Both the position numbers and the translations under genes were made by a program. Below the pieces are notes generated by a model. The model was given only the letters and a program-made list of their open reading frames with translations. It made no database searches and was not told the origin of the DNA. 64,000 nt of DNA from Bradyrhizobium sp. Arg816 (GTDB lineage: Bacteria; Pseudomonadota; Alphaproteobacteria; Rhizobiales; Xanthobacteraceae): the NCBI RefSeq assembly GCF_029989365.1, contig NZ_JAPRAQ010000030.1, forward strand, positions 31,170 to 95,169, read 5' to 3'. Positions 1 to 8,209 of the stretch are shown one piece after another. Position 1 is the stretch's first letter. Each line of letters opens with the position of its first letter.

Positions 1-273
1 CGATGCTCATTAGGATCGAGGACGGGCTGCTGCGACCCGCCGTCAGCCTCACGTACTCAAGCGTTCCTCGCGGATGTGGCGATCGAGTCACAAGCTGAGA
101 ATTTGTAGCGCGCAAACCCGTAACGCATTTATTCTGTTAATGGCTGCCGTAAGGTAGTCGGCGACTTAAACGCTATCATAGACATTTCCCCCCGGCCCGC
201 GGTCCGGCGGGAGTGGCATTCGTTGCTTGTTCTGTATTCATGCTTTGTTTCAACAAATTGCTTGAGAGTAGTC

Positions 274-1308
274 ATGCTGCATAGGCGGTCTAAGCATCCG
301 AACATTCGCGCGAAATTCTTCAGCCAAGCATGGGGTGAAACGCGATGGCAGCCACCTTTGGCCTGCATCACAACGGTCTTTCTTGCGGGCTGTTCGCTCC
401 ATCCGGTCCAACAGGATGTTACCGGGGTGCGCACGTCCGAGCTTGTGCAATACATTCGTTGCGAAAGCCGACTGGCAATCCAGGACAAGGCGATCGCACT
501 CTTCCGGAAGGAGGATCAGGCCAACCCTTTGATTGATGAGCTCAGCGCTCTCCGTGGAAGACAGTGGCCTTCGAACCTCAGGACTCGCTTAAACGGAATC
601 GAGCAGGTCATTTACGATCGATACATCCGGACTGGCATAGCCTATGATTTTTCCTTCGACATTACTGAGGACAACGGCGCCTTCGGCGGCGCCGATCCCG
701 TCAAGTTGTTCACCAATGGGGCTGCGGGACTCGGCTTGTCGGCAAGCGGCGATTTCAGGCGCGAGAACCTCAGGCATTTCGTTGTCAGTGAGACAGCCGA
801 AGATCTTTTGGAGAATGGCCGGCTGGAGTGTGGGCCGAGCTACGACTACAAATCATCCAACTACACTTACCCGATCGCAGGAAAGATCGGCATCGACGAA
901 CTGCTTTCGACGTTCTTTGAGGTCAACGAGATCAAGAATTTGTCGCCTGACAAAACGAGCGCGACGGTTTTTGCAGATACATTGACATTCACCACGACCA
1001 TTACAGGATCAGCCTCTCCGCATGTTATCGTAGCACCGTCGGGAAACCGGTGGGGATTGGCGAGCGCAGCAAGCCTCGGTGTCTCCGGATCGAGGATGGA
1101 TAAGCACGCGCTGATCATTGGTCTGTCGCTCGACACGACGAAACGAACGGCTCCACGGCAGACAGCTGCGGCTGCGATCGTGGCTCCTGGATTGGCGGCA
1201 AGGTCCGCCCTTCAAAGATCCAATGTGCGATCAGCGAACGAGCAGAGTGCGCTTGATGCTGTTACTCAAGCGCGTCTGGACGCTTATCTGGATCGGGCGT
1301 TTCGCTAA
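274..1308 (+). CDS. putative lipoprotein of unknown function
   Basis: I do not recognise the family. The N-terminus is basic (HRRSK, then R and K), followed by a hydrophobic stretch ending in the lipobox LAGC, so the product is probably exported, lipid-modified and anchored in an envelope membrane. The mature part is about 300 residues, mixed alpha/beta, with no repeats and a rather Ser/Thr-rich middle. I start at the ATG at 274; the frame is open upstream to 223, and a later start just before the hydrophobic stretch is also possible. The 3' end overlaps by a few bases the end of a decayed gene on the other strand. The assignment as an exported protein rests only on the signal-like N-terminus and the lipobox. 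Confidence 0.6.
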   Translation: MLHRRSKHPNIRAKFFSQAWGETRWQPPLACITTVFLAGCSLHPVQQDVTGVRTSELVQYIRCESRLAIQDKAIALFRKEDQANPLIDELSALRGRQWPSNLRTRLNGIEQVIYDRYIRTGIAYDFSFDITEDNGAFGGADPVKLFTNGAAGLGLSASGDFRRENLRHFVVSETAEDLLENGRLECGPSYDYKSSNYTYPIAGKIGIDELLSTFFEVNEIKNLSPDKTSATVFADTLTFTTTITGSASPHVIVAPSGNRWGLASAASLGVSGSRMDKHALIIGLSLDTTKRTAPRQTAAAAIVAPGLAARSALQRSNVRSANEQSALDAVTQARLDAYLDRAFR

Positions 1309-1585
1309 ACCAGGAGTTCTTGCTCTCCACGACGTTGCGCGAACGCCCGCAGCAGCCTATCGCTCGGCGCGTCGAACGAATGCCCGCGCAGGTAGTCGAA
1401 AGGGCCTTCGTCGCGGAGCGGTCTCCGCCGGCGCCGCTCCCAGCGCCGCGCGCATCGACGCGTTCGTCGCCCAGCCCGGGCCGCACGAGCGCCTCGACGC
1501 GGTGGGACGACTTGACGTCGGGGAGCGATGCCTGAAGGGCATCCTTGATGTATTCGATATCGTTGGAGTGACGATCGAACTTCAT
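1305..1585 (-). pseudogene. small hypothetical gene with two frameshifts
   Basis: A start at 1585 gives MKFDRHSNDIEYIKDALQ and a plausible protein down to HRVEAL. The sense reading then moves to a second frame (WATNASMRAALGAA) and to a third (GPFDYLRGHSFDAPSDRLL) before a stop at 1305. Joined, the three pieces read like one small helical protein of about 90 residues. I know no function. The need for two frame changes within about 280 bases points to a decayed gene, although sequencing error cannot be excluded. Confidence 0.45.
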
Positions 1586-1768
1586 CTGCAATCCTCTGTA
1601 CGGGCGCAGGGGGCGCCGATTAAGCCAAGTGCCGCGGTCCGAGAAGATCGGGATGGTCGATGGGAAGCCGTTTGACCCGGCGACAGGTCGAAGGTCGCGA
1701 GCCCGTAGCGATCGCTGTGAGTCGCCACATCGGAGCCGTTGGTCACGAGATTGTTTTAGGCTGCTCCG

Positions 1769-2386
1769 CTAGGGCTTCTTCTGCTGCGTGGCCTGGGCGA
1801 CGCTGCCGTCCTTCTTCGCGACACGGACGGTGAAGCCGTTGCCGGTCGTCGGCACCGAGAACGTCACGATGTAGGCGTCGCTGTCGGTTTCCATCCTGTC
1901 GAAATGGATCATGTCGGTAGTGAGCTTCGTTTCCTTGGCGACGAAACCGACGGCGGCCGTGACCGCGCCTTCGGGCGTGCTCTGCGGCGCGAACAGCCGG
2001 TTGATCGCGAACGTGACCGTACCGGCCAGCGCCACCGAAAGCGCGATGATTACGACGCGCGCATGATCGCGTACGCCCTTCGAATATTTTTCGACATCCT
2101 TCGTGTTCCGAGGGACCTTCGCGCTGACAGTCAGCAGATTGGCGTAGGTCGAGAGGCCCATGACGGCGAACGCCACGACGAAGACCAGCCCGGCGCCGGC
2201 AAGCACCAGCACCCACTTCGAGAACGTGTCGCTCGGAACGCGCGACGGGTCGGTGAAGAGCGCCGCCACGCCGCCGATACCGGCGAGCCCGAGCGTGAGC
2301 GTCTGCTTGAGGAACTCGAACCGGCCGGAGTTCGCGTCGATCGTGTCCTTGATCGGCGCGGAAGGCGGAGGTGCTGCATCGTTCAT
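1769..2386 (-). CDS. two-TM membrane protein of unknown function
   Basis: The product is 205 residues and begins MNDAAPPPSAPIKDTID. Two hydrophobic segments lie at roughly residues 28-85 (a helical pair starting TLTLGLAGIGGVAALF and WVLVLAGAGLVFVVAFAVMG) and 112-130 (VVIIALSVALAGTVTFAIN). A soluble C-terminal domain of about 70 residues (DAYIVTFSVPTTGNGFTVRV) follows. It starts 7 bases after the upstream gene on the same strand, so the two are very likely co-transcribed. I do not recognise the family; a membrane-bound sensor or effector partner for the upstream protein is a guess. Confidence 0.6.
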   Translation of the reverse strand: MNDAAPPPSAPIKDTIDANSGRFEFLKQTLTLGLAGIGGVAALFTDPSRVPSDTFSKWVLVLAGAGLVFVVAFAVMGLSTYANLLTVSAKVPRNTKDVEKYSKGVRDHARVVIIALSVALAGTVTFAINRLFAPQSTPEGAVTAAVGFVAKETKLTTDMIHFDRMETDSDAYIVTFSVPTTGNGFTVRVAKKDGSVAQATQQKKP

Positions 2387-2393
2387 GGCCAGC

Positions 2394-2744
2394 TCAGACC
2401 GGCCAGCAGGTGCAGCCCGCGAGGCTTTCCCACAGCCTCATGTTCTGGAGGACGAACACGCCGCCGATCGTCCGCTTGGACGTCTCGACCCTGTCGCGCT
2501 TGTCGGCCTTCCTAGCGAGATCGAACAGAAACTCGGGCAGGGCGTCGATGACACGATGGACGATGGGAGCCCGGTCGACGGCCACGGCGAAGTCCCCGAG
2601 GCCGAGCGTATCGACATGGACCGCCTCGAGACCCTCCTTGAGGATGTTCTTCGCCTGCTGGCTTAGCGTCCAGCCCGACTTCTTCTCGAAATCTAGGAAG
2701 ATGCCGTCGAGCGGATGGGGGGCGGCGGACTCGATCATGACCAT
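2394..2744 (-). CDS. hypothetical soluble protein, first gene of a pair
   Basis: A 116-residue soluble protein starting MVMIESAAPHPLDGIF, with the ribosome-binding sequence GAGGTG just upstream of the ATG. It is largely helical (KSGWTLSQQAKNILKEGLEA) and contains no motif I recognise. It is followed after 7 bases by a membrane-protein gene, making a two-gene operon. The pair sits at the edge of a block of toxin-antitoxin and defence genes, but nothing in the sequence itself shows a defence role. Confidence 0.5.
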   Translation of the reverse strand: MVMIESAAPHPLDGIFLDFEKKSGWTLSQQAKNILKEGLEAVHVDTLGLGDFAVAVDRAPIVHRVIDALPEFLFDLARKADKRDRVETSKRTIGGVFVLQNMRLWESLAGCTCWPV

Positions 2745-3073
2745 GGATCACCTCAAGGGTCGCGCATGCGCGGGATGCTACCGAAAGGCTACCATACCCC
2801 GGCAAGGTGACAACCGTTCGGGTCGCGCCGGAATAGCGATCATGCTTCGATGAACGCCCGCATCACGCCCGGCCTGCCTCGACCAGATCGAACCACCGCT
2901 TCAGGTGCAGATGCGCGCTCCAGTCGATCCGTAGTTGATCGATCAAGGGGCCGCGGTAGCCCCGCGGGATTCATAATAGTTATTTGGTCATCGGATTTCA
3001 GCGTCCGGAACGGGCGTCGGCGGCGTCCGTCGGCGTCACGCCTACCTCGTGGACGATCCCGAGCGCGGCGCGT
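2745..3073. other. intergenic, nothing recognised
   Basis: About 330 bases between the unknown two-gene operon and the 3' end of hipA. Open frames here look like shadows with no plausible product. It would hold the promoter for the minus-strand operon ending at 1769, but no clear -35/-10 pair was identified. Confidence 0.4.
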
Positions 3074-4366
3074 TCACGCCGAGTATTGCTGCACGATCGC
3101 TTTGCCGCGCGCGGAGATTCCGTCCAGCATCTTGTCAAGCACCGGTTCTTTCAGGCCCTCGACCCTCGCCTCCTTCACGACGTCGCTGAGCGCGTCGGGA
3201 ATCTTCTCGCCGAGCGCCACCAATCGCGCGATCATCTCGTCGGGATCCATTTTCATCAGTTCCGCCTGGCGTCTCCAATGCCGCGGCAGGACTTCTGAGA
3301 ACTTGTAGTAGCCGCCGATCTTCATCGCCATGCGCAGCCGCCGCCGCTCATGTTCGTCGTCGTCGTAAGGCACGAAGCTTAGGACGTCGTAGAGTGGCGC
3401 AAGAAACATCCGCCGGCCCGGGAGGTGGATGACTGAGAAGTTCTTCGCGTGCGCGTCGGTACCGAGCACCAGGAAGCTGAAGGCGATCATATCAGCGAAC
3501 GCCGCCTTGTCCGCCTCCGGATCGGTAGCGTAGCGCAGCACGCCGTTGGAGATCTGCTCGATCGAGGGTCCGCCCTCGCTCTGGTACTTGACGGCGGGAT
3601 GCACGCCGAGCGCCTGGCACATGTCTTCCTGGTGGAATCGTCTGACGACGCCGTCCTTGTCGATCTCGCGGTCGTACCGGGTGACGACGATCGCGACCTC
3701 TTCGCCAAACTTCCCGACCTTAGCTTCGGCCGCCGTGATCCCGAGGTAGTTCGCGAGACGCAGGCACGCGTACTCGTTCTCGGTCGTGCCTCGCAGGTGA
3801 GGCATCGGCGGCTTGAGGATGTGCGTGGTCGCCCGGCGGCCGCTCGGTACGCCCCACCGCTTTCCGTCGAATAGTAAGGCCATCTTCGGCTGCGCGCCGG
3901 CGAGACTGAAATGCCCCCGGTCGCCGTCGCGACGTCCCGTCCAGGTCCTCTCCTCGCGCAGGCGCTTGAGGCGGTTCGCGACCTCCGCCTCGTCGATCCA
4001 CTGAACATCCCCGGGCGAATCCGCGTTGGCGGCCATCCACTCGTCGGTGACGATCTGGATCGCGCCGGCGCAGTCCTCTCCGACCTTCGACAGCAGAGCG
4101 AACGCGCTGTTCGGCGACACGCCGAAGATCTGTCCCCATTTCTGCAGGGTCTGTTCGTTGTCCGGAAGCAGATTCCAGAGATAATTGGCCACCTTCGCGC
4201 CGGTGTGCTTCTTGGCGGCGAGAGGCAGGGACATCGAAAGCGGAATTTGAACCCTATCGGCCGCGAGCCAACGATCGGCGTACTCGATGGCGAGGACGCC
4301 GGTATCCATCTGCTCGAGACGGCCGATCAGGACCCCGCCCATCAGGACGTTCATGAATTTGCTCAT
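3074..4366 (-). CDS. hipA: HipA-family serine/threonine kinase toxin
   Basis: A 430-residue HipA-type kinase, a length typical of the family. The N-terminal subdomain includes the family signature NLLPDN. The ATP-binding region reads SLAGAQPKMALL, followed by the ThilKP-like segment TTHILKPP. The catalytic loop DAHAKNFSVI and the metal-binding region LAPLYDVLS are both present, so the kinase looks intact. HipA toxins phosphorylate translation components (glutamyl-tRNA synthetase in E. coli) and slow growth until countered by HipB. The ATG overlaps the stop of hipB in an ATGA, showing translational coupling with the antitoxin gene. The pair forms a type II toxin-antitoxin module that probably stabilises the element. 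Confidence 0.9.
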   Translation of the reverse strand: MSKFMNVLMGGVLIGRLEQMDTGVLAIEYADRWLAADRVQIPLSMSLPLAAKKHTGAKVANYLWNLLPDNEQTLQKWGQIFGVSPNSAFALLSKVGEDCAGAIQIVTDEWMAANADSPGDVQWIDEAEVANRLKRLREERTWTGRRDGDRGHFSLAGAQPKMALLFDGKRWGVPSGRRATTHILKPPMPHLRGTTENEYACLRLANYLGITAAEAKVGKFGEEVAIVVTRYDREIDKDGVVRRFHQEDMCQALGVHPAVKYQSEGGPSIEQISNGVLRYATDPEADKAAFADMIAFSFLVLGTDAHAKNFSVIHLPGRRMFLAPLYDVLSFVPYDDDEHERRRLRMAMKIGGYYKFSEVLPRHWRRQAELMKMDPDEMIARLVALGEKIPDALSDVVKEARVEGLKEPVLDKMLDGISARGKAIVQQYSA

Positions 4367-4656
4367 CGCCGCCGTCCCTTGAGGAAGCTCGGCTCGTCGA
4401 GCGCGAGATCACCGGTATCCAAGTCGTCGTTTCGTACAGACCCCGGCAGACTGTCGATGTTCAGGTCGATCCCGAGCGTGGCGAAGGCCTTTAGCACCGT
4501 TCCGAGGCTCGGATTCTCCAGGCGGCCGGTCTCGAACTGCGAAATCCACTCTTGGGTGGTCCCCAGCCTCTCGGCGAGTTGCTTCTGGGTCAGCTTCCGC
4601 CGATGGCGGGCTTCCCGGACGGCCAGTCCTAAGTCGCTGATTGTCTTCAAAATCAT
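4363..4656 (-). CDS. hipB: HipB-like XRE antitoxin
   Basis: A 97-residue DNA-binding protein with a helix-turn-helix at about residues 20-45 (LTQKQLAERLGTTQEWISQFE) and the typical ending of the HTH domain, GRLENPSLGTVLKAFATLGIDL. It precedes hipA and overlaps it by four bases, the usual order for hipBA. HipB neutralises HipA and represses the operon. I chose the internal ATG at 4656 (MILKTISDLGLAV) because the extra 18 codons upstream run through the likely promoter and do not resemble an antitoxin N-terminus. Inverted repeats just upstream are candidate operators. Confidence 0.88.
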   Translation of the reverse strand: MILKTISDLGLAVREARHRRKLTQKQLAERLGTTQEWISQFETGRLENPSLGTVLKAFATLGIDLNIDSLPGSVRNDDLDTGDLALDEPSFLKGRRR

Positions 4657-4708
4657 GCCAGTCACCCTATGAGATTTAAGACATATAGGGCGGATATGAG
4701 TTTTACGC

Positions 4709-4764
4709 AATATCGAACGATATTAGTTTTATCTAATAATCCAGAGGTATGAGTTAAAACTCAT
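4709..4764 (-). promoter_or_regulatory. candidate HipB operators
   Basis: Two perfect inverted repeats of identical geometry (7-base arms, 2-base spacer) lie upstream of hipB: aatatcg-aa-cgatatt at 4709-4724 and atgagtt-aa-aactcat at 4749-4764. Their starts are exactly 40 bases apart, about four helical turns. The half-site TATGAG recurs at 4668, 4695 and 4748. The AT-rich tract between them is a plausible core promoter. HipB binding here is inferred from position and from known HipB autoregulation. Confidence 0.55.
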
Positions 4765-5073
4765 GCCGGTGCAATCGGCGCTCGTCTCGGCCGGGAATCA
4801 GCTGACGTAGCGATCTGAACGACTTCGCCGGCTTGTTGCGGGTCTCGCGAACGATGACCGTGCCGCGGCCGGGGTGAGTACCCTGGGGGACGTTTCTATG
4901 CTCGCGCTGAAGCGGGTAACCGCCGCTTGGTGCACGCCGCATTTCCCGGCCTTCGAGAGCGCGGTGGAACTCATGGGCATAAAAAATGAGACTTTCGCGG
5001 TCTCGACAGAACGCGTGTGTGAATAGCGGAGGAAAAGAGGGGAACCATACCCTCTCGCACATTGCACGAGTTA

Positions 5074-6252
5074 ATGCACATGGGTTACAACCAACCCATG
5101 GACCCCAAAGATTCGACAGCCATCAAAAGGGCGCTTGAACTTCAGAAGGCCCGCCACCTTGCGGAGGCGGAGGCCGAGATCGCGCGCGACATGGCTGATC
5201 TGGAACGCTTGCTCATTAAGTATCAGTTGCAGGTCGTTCCTGCCAAGGCTGATGCCGGCGTGGACGCATTGGTCACTATGCCCGACGGTCAGCGGATGGC
5301 CGTCCAGATCAAGAACCCGGAACCTGCCGATTTCTTCAGAGATCGTCTAACGATCCGTGAGAGCGACACCCAGACGGGCGCAATGACCATTGCGACGCTT
5401 GTTCGTCTTTATCGGACCGATCCTCGCTCCCCCTACAGAAACCTCAAGCCGAAGGTTAGGGCGAACTACGACAGTGTCATCAACCGGATGCACGATGAAA
5501 TTGGATCGATGACGCTCGACCAGATCAATGCCGAGTTCCTGAAGGGCTATCATAAGAAGTGGGTCGCGGATGGCAGGATCGCGCTTGGCCACAGCATGGT
5601 CACGAAGCTCAGGCTGCTCGCCTCGTTCGGTGTAACCACGCTGAATGACGAGGCATGCACACGTCTGAGCGTCATCATGAATCGGCTGGAATTTCCTGTC
5701 CCGACCGCGCGCGAGAAGGTTGGCCTAACGTTGGATCAGGTCAACGCAGTGCGCGAGAAGGCGCATTGGATACAGCGCCCGTCAATCGCTCTTGCTCAGG
5801 CATTGCAGTACGAGTTTTCGCTGCCCCAGCGGGTTGTCATTGGCGAGTGGGTTTCAATGCTGGAGTCGGGCGACTCCGACATCGTGTCGAATGAATTGAA
5901 GTGGCTGACTGGCCTTCGCTGGGATGATGTTGGTGACGACATGGTCCTTCGCGGAACCATCGATGGCGAAAAGACCGGCCTCGACTTCAAGCATACGAAA
6001 ATGGTGCTGGAGGAGTTGCAGAGGATCTATGGCGGCGTGCTTCCCAAGAGGGGGGCGATGATCATCAACGAACACAACGGCCTTCCGTACACTGGCGTCG
6101 AATATCGGCGGCAGTGGCGAAGGATTGCCGACTATGCCGGTGTCCCGAAGGATATCCGCAACAGCGATGTCAGCAATGGCGTCGTGGTGAAAACAGAGAA
6201 CGTGAAGATCAGCGCGCTCATGCAGCCGAACGATGAGGGGCGCATTCACTGA
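5074..6252 (+). CDS. tyrosine-recombinase-like protein, catalytic end incomplete
   Basis: About 392 residues. A helical N-terminus (residues 10-60) is followed by a core-binding-like domain and a C-terminal region with GLRWDD, resembling the first catalytic Arg box of tyrosine recombinases, then DIRNSDV near the second box. The expected His-x-x-Arg box and the terminal catalytic Tyr are not evident; the protein ends soon after DIRNSDV. It is either a degenerate integrase or a DNA-binding relative without recombinase activity. In-frame starts at 5062 (TTG), 5074, 5080 and 5098 are possible; none has a strong ribosome-binding site. It sits between hipBA and higBA and may mark an old integration event. 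Confidence 0.6.
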   Translation: MHMGYNQPMDPKDSTAIKRALELQKARHLAEAEAEIARDMADLERLLIKYQLQVVPAKADAGVDALVTMPDGQRMAVQIKNPEPADFFRDRLTIRESDTQTGAMTIATLVRLYRTDPRSPYRNLKPKVRANYDSVINRMHDEIGSMTLDQINAEFLKGYHKKWVADGRIALGHSMVTKLRLLASFGVTTLNDEACTRLSVIMNRLEFPVPTAREKVGLTLDQVNAVREKAHWIQRPSIALAQALQYEFSLPQRVVIGEWVSMLESGDSDIVSNELKWLTGLRWDDVGDDMVLRGTIDGEKTGLDFKHTKMVLEELQRIYGGVLPKRGAMIINEHNGLPYTGVEYRRQWRRIADYAGVPKDIRNSDVSNGVVVKTENVKISALMQPNDEGRIH

Positions 6253-6257
6253 AACAA

Positions 6258-6277
6258 ACGGCGCCCGAAGGCGCCGT
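6258..6277 (+). terminator. hairpin after the recombinase-like gene
   Basis: An 8-bp perfect stem (acggcgcc/ggcgccgt) closed by a cgaa tetraloop starts 6 bases after the stop codon. There is no clear T-run downstream on the plus strand, so it is a weak intrinsic terminator or a transcript-stabilising hairpin. Confidence 0.5.
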
Positions 6278-6525
6278 CGTATTCCGTCTGCATGAGGCCG
6301 TGTCACTGATGCAGAGGGCAGTCCCCTGAAATAGTGGGGGCATGGATGGGTTGCGAGGCCCGTTCGTCTAGAACCGGGGGGAGGCACGGAGAACCCCGGG
6401 GATCAAAGGAGGTGGTTCAAATGCAACCACCATAGAGTAGGCGTCACGCTGCACCGGTCTGATCCACTGGTGTGGCGTTGCGCCGCTTTATATAGCTAAA
6501 TCCTTGGGAAAATGCAAGGAATCCT

Positions 6526-6696
6526 GTGAGCAAGCCACGGCCAGACGACCAATATAGTGAAGCGGAGGCTCAGAAGCGCTTTGAGACGGCGCTACGTGGC
6601 GCGCTCAAAACGCCGCATGAGCCGTTGAAGGAAAAGCCAAGGGCTAAAAAGAAACCCCCGCAAAAGCGGGGGTTGGACACTAGGCGTAAGCCTTAG
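6526..6696 (+). CDS. small basic protein, 56 aa
   Basis: A GTG start with AAGGA about 7 bases upstream opens a 56-codon frame, MSKPRPDDQYSEAEAQKRF onward. It ends in a Lys/Arg/Pro-rich tail (KKKPPQKRG). The composition, an acidic amphipathic first half and a highly basic tail, looks like a real small protein. It is convergent with higA and overlaps its end by 17 bases. The terminator hairpin for higBA lies inside its coding sequence and encodes part of the basic tail. Function unknown. Confidence 0.6.
   Translation: MSKPRPDDQYSEAEAQKRFETALRGALKTPHEPLKEKPRAKKKPPQKRGLDTRRKP
6644..6674 (-). terminator. intrinsic terminator of the higBA transcript
   Basis: A 9-bp stem aacccccgc/gcgggggtt with an aaaa loop (6653-6674). 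Read on the minus strand it is followed by TTTCTTTTTA, a typical U-tract. It lies just beyond the higA stop, so it probably ends the higBA transcript. The same bases are coding on the plus strand. Confidence 0.7.
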
Positions 6697-7063
6697 CCAA
6701 TTCGTATTGTGGAGTCAGCAGTTCAATGGGGATTTTCCATTCGGCGCTGATCGTGCGGATCATGTCGAGCGTCAGTGGACGGATGCGGTTCAGTATTTCG
6801 GACGCGCGATTCCGTCCAATGAGTTCGCTCAGGCCAGCCTGAGTCTTTCCCATTGATTCAATTGCGAACTCTAGGACCTCAATCGGATCGGTGTGTGAGA
6901 TTTCAAAGTGCGCGTCTTCGTACTCTCGAATGAGAGTGACAAGCACCTCAAATCTATCGCTATCTGCCGTACCGATCTCTGGCTGAGCCTCGAAATAGCG
7001 AGTTACTTCGCCAATTGCCCAACCGTAATCCTGCTCGTTATGGAGAGGTCGAACATCCATCAT
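6680..7063 (-). CDS. higA: HigA-type antitoxin
   Basis: About 127 residues. The C-terminal half carries an XRE-like helix-turn-helix (TQAGLSELIGRNRASEILN), followed by RPLTLDMIRTISAEWKIPIELL, typical of HigA antitoxins. The N-terminal half would contact the toxin. The toxin gene is upstream, as in higBA modules, and overlaps this gene by about 25 bases, so the two are translationally coupled. I start at the Met pair MMDVRPL rather than five codons upstream. The module ends in an intrinsic terminator inside the convergent small gene. Confidence 0.85.
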   Translation of the reverse strand: MMDVRPLHNEQDYGWAIGEVTRYFEAQPEIGTADSDRFEVLVTLIREYEDAHFEISHTDPIEVLEFAIESMGKTQAGLSELIGRNRASEILNRIRPLTLDMIRTISAEWKIPIELLTPQYELAKAYA

Positions 7064-7364
7064 CACACCGCTCCGCATCTATACTGTCATACTCTTCATG
7101 CGTGCCGACAAACTTGATGAGGGCGGTCTTGTGTAGATACGCAAAGTGGACGATGAGGCGGTACTTATTCCCGCCTATATCGAAGATAGCTCTATTATCT
7201 CCGACAAAGTCCACATTGGCTCCAAAAGCCGTCTTCAAATCTGCGGGAGAGCCCCAGGTTCCCTTGGAAACGATTTGATACCAAGTACCGAGAGGTTTCT
7301 CGGCGTCTTGGTATCGTTCCCAAAAGTCTTTGAGTACCTTCCTTGCTATTACGTTCATTGCCAT
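7038..7364 (-). CDS. higB: HigB-type mRNA interferase toxin
   Basis: About 108 residues starting MAMNVIARKVLKDFWERY. It contains the landmarks of the HigB_toxin family: WYQIVSKGTWGSPADLK in the first half and the core strands NKYRLIVHFAY and IKFVGTHEEYD in the second. HigB proteins are ribosome-dependent RNases of the RelE fold that stop translation. The downstream overlapping higA supports the call. The start could be either Met of MAM. A pair of inverted repeats directly upstream is a good candidate operator. Confidence 0.88.
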   Translation of the reverse strand: MAMNVIARKVLKDFWERYQDAEKPLGTWYQIVSKGTWGSPADLKTAFGANVDFVGDNRAIFDIGGNKYRLIVHFAYLHKTALIKFVGTHEEYDSIDAERCDDGCSTSP

Positions 7365-7371
7365 AGCATGT

Positions 7372-7410
7372 TCCCAATATGGGATCAATTTAAAATTCCC
7401 AAGGTGGGAA
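7372..7410 (-). promoter_or_regulatory. candidate HigA operators
   Basis: Two inverted repeats with 3-base spacers lie just upstream of higB: tccca-ata-tggga (7372-7384) and ttccca-agg-tgggaa (7396-7410). Their centres are 25 bases apart. Both share TCCCA/TGGGA half-sites, and the intervening sequence is AT-rich. Autorepression by the toxin-antitoxin complex is inferred from position. Confidence 0.6.
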
Positions 7411-7549
7411 CTGGGTTTTCTGCCCGTACGGGGCCCGTACGCGGCCCTTTTAGCGATTCTGTAACTATTTTGGGGTTCCAGCCGTACGCGAACGGGTACG
7501 CTTTTGGCGCCATCTTAGGAAGCGTCGGGCGAGTCTTGCAAGGTCGCGT

Positions 7550-8066
7550 TTAGTGAGATTGACGATACGTCAGACGCTTGCCAGCCGCGCCCTTGACGGC
7601 AAGGTCCGCACTTTCCCCGTCCTCGATGCCAAGCGCAACGCGGTTGCTGTAACGGAAGTCAAATTCTCAAAGATAGCGGTGAAGGTACTTTTCAGCGCAA
7701 TGCTGATAGACGCCCTTCATGCCGCGCTTGAAGATGCTGTAGTAGCCCTCGACCGTTGGTGTACGCCAAGCGAGCGGTGGAGCTGGTGCGAGCTAACGCC
7801 CTTCTTGCTAGACGCCATCAGGTAGAACGCCTGCAACCAGACGTGCAGCTTATGTGGCTCGACTCCATCACGCTCTTGGTGGTGACGGAGAAATCCTTGC
7901 GGCACTCCTCGACGCGGCAACGGTAGACGCCGGGCTTCTTGGTGAGGAACGACTGATTGACCACGCCGCAATGCGGACAGACGCGCTCAGTGCCCCAGCG
8001 GAGACCTTCAAGGTACTCGCGGGCTGCTTCGTGGCTCTGAAAGTGCGGCGCGCTGAACTGGGACAT
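7550..8066 (-). pseudogene. IS1595-family transposase remnant
   Basis: The N-terminus MSQFSAPHFQSHEAAREYL and the zinc ribbon (CPHCG, then CR...C) are those of IS1595-type transposases. A frameshift near 7865 shifts the reading to LHVWLQAFYLMASSKKGV. The sequence then jumps from HRSLGV straight to TPTVEGYYSIFKRGMKGVY, so the DDE catalytic core has been deleted. An in-frame stop follows in HRYL before the conserved end VALGIEDG and GKRLTYRQSH. The element is dead. It abuts the promoter side of the Wadjet operon. Confidence 0.75.
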
Positions 8067-8209
8067 ACCCACAACTCCCTAGGACTGCCTGAATCCTCGG
8101 GGTTGCGGTTTGTGGTGTCATCGCCGAGAGTATACCGGAGCATACTGTGAACCATTCTTCCAGTTGCAAATCTTGAACCTGTTCTGGCTTTAATATCCTA
8201 CATATTTTC

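Noticed and set aside
4754..5062. 102-codon open frame on the minus strand
   Set aside because: It runs through the candidate hipBA operator, has no ribosome-binding site and its product is unconvincing.
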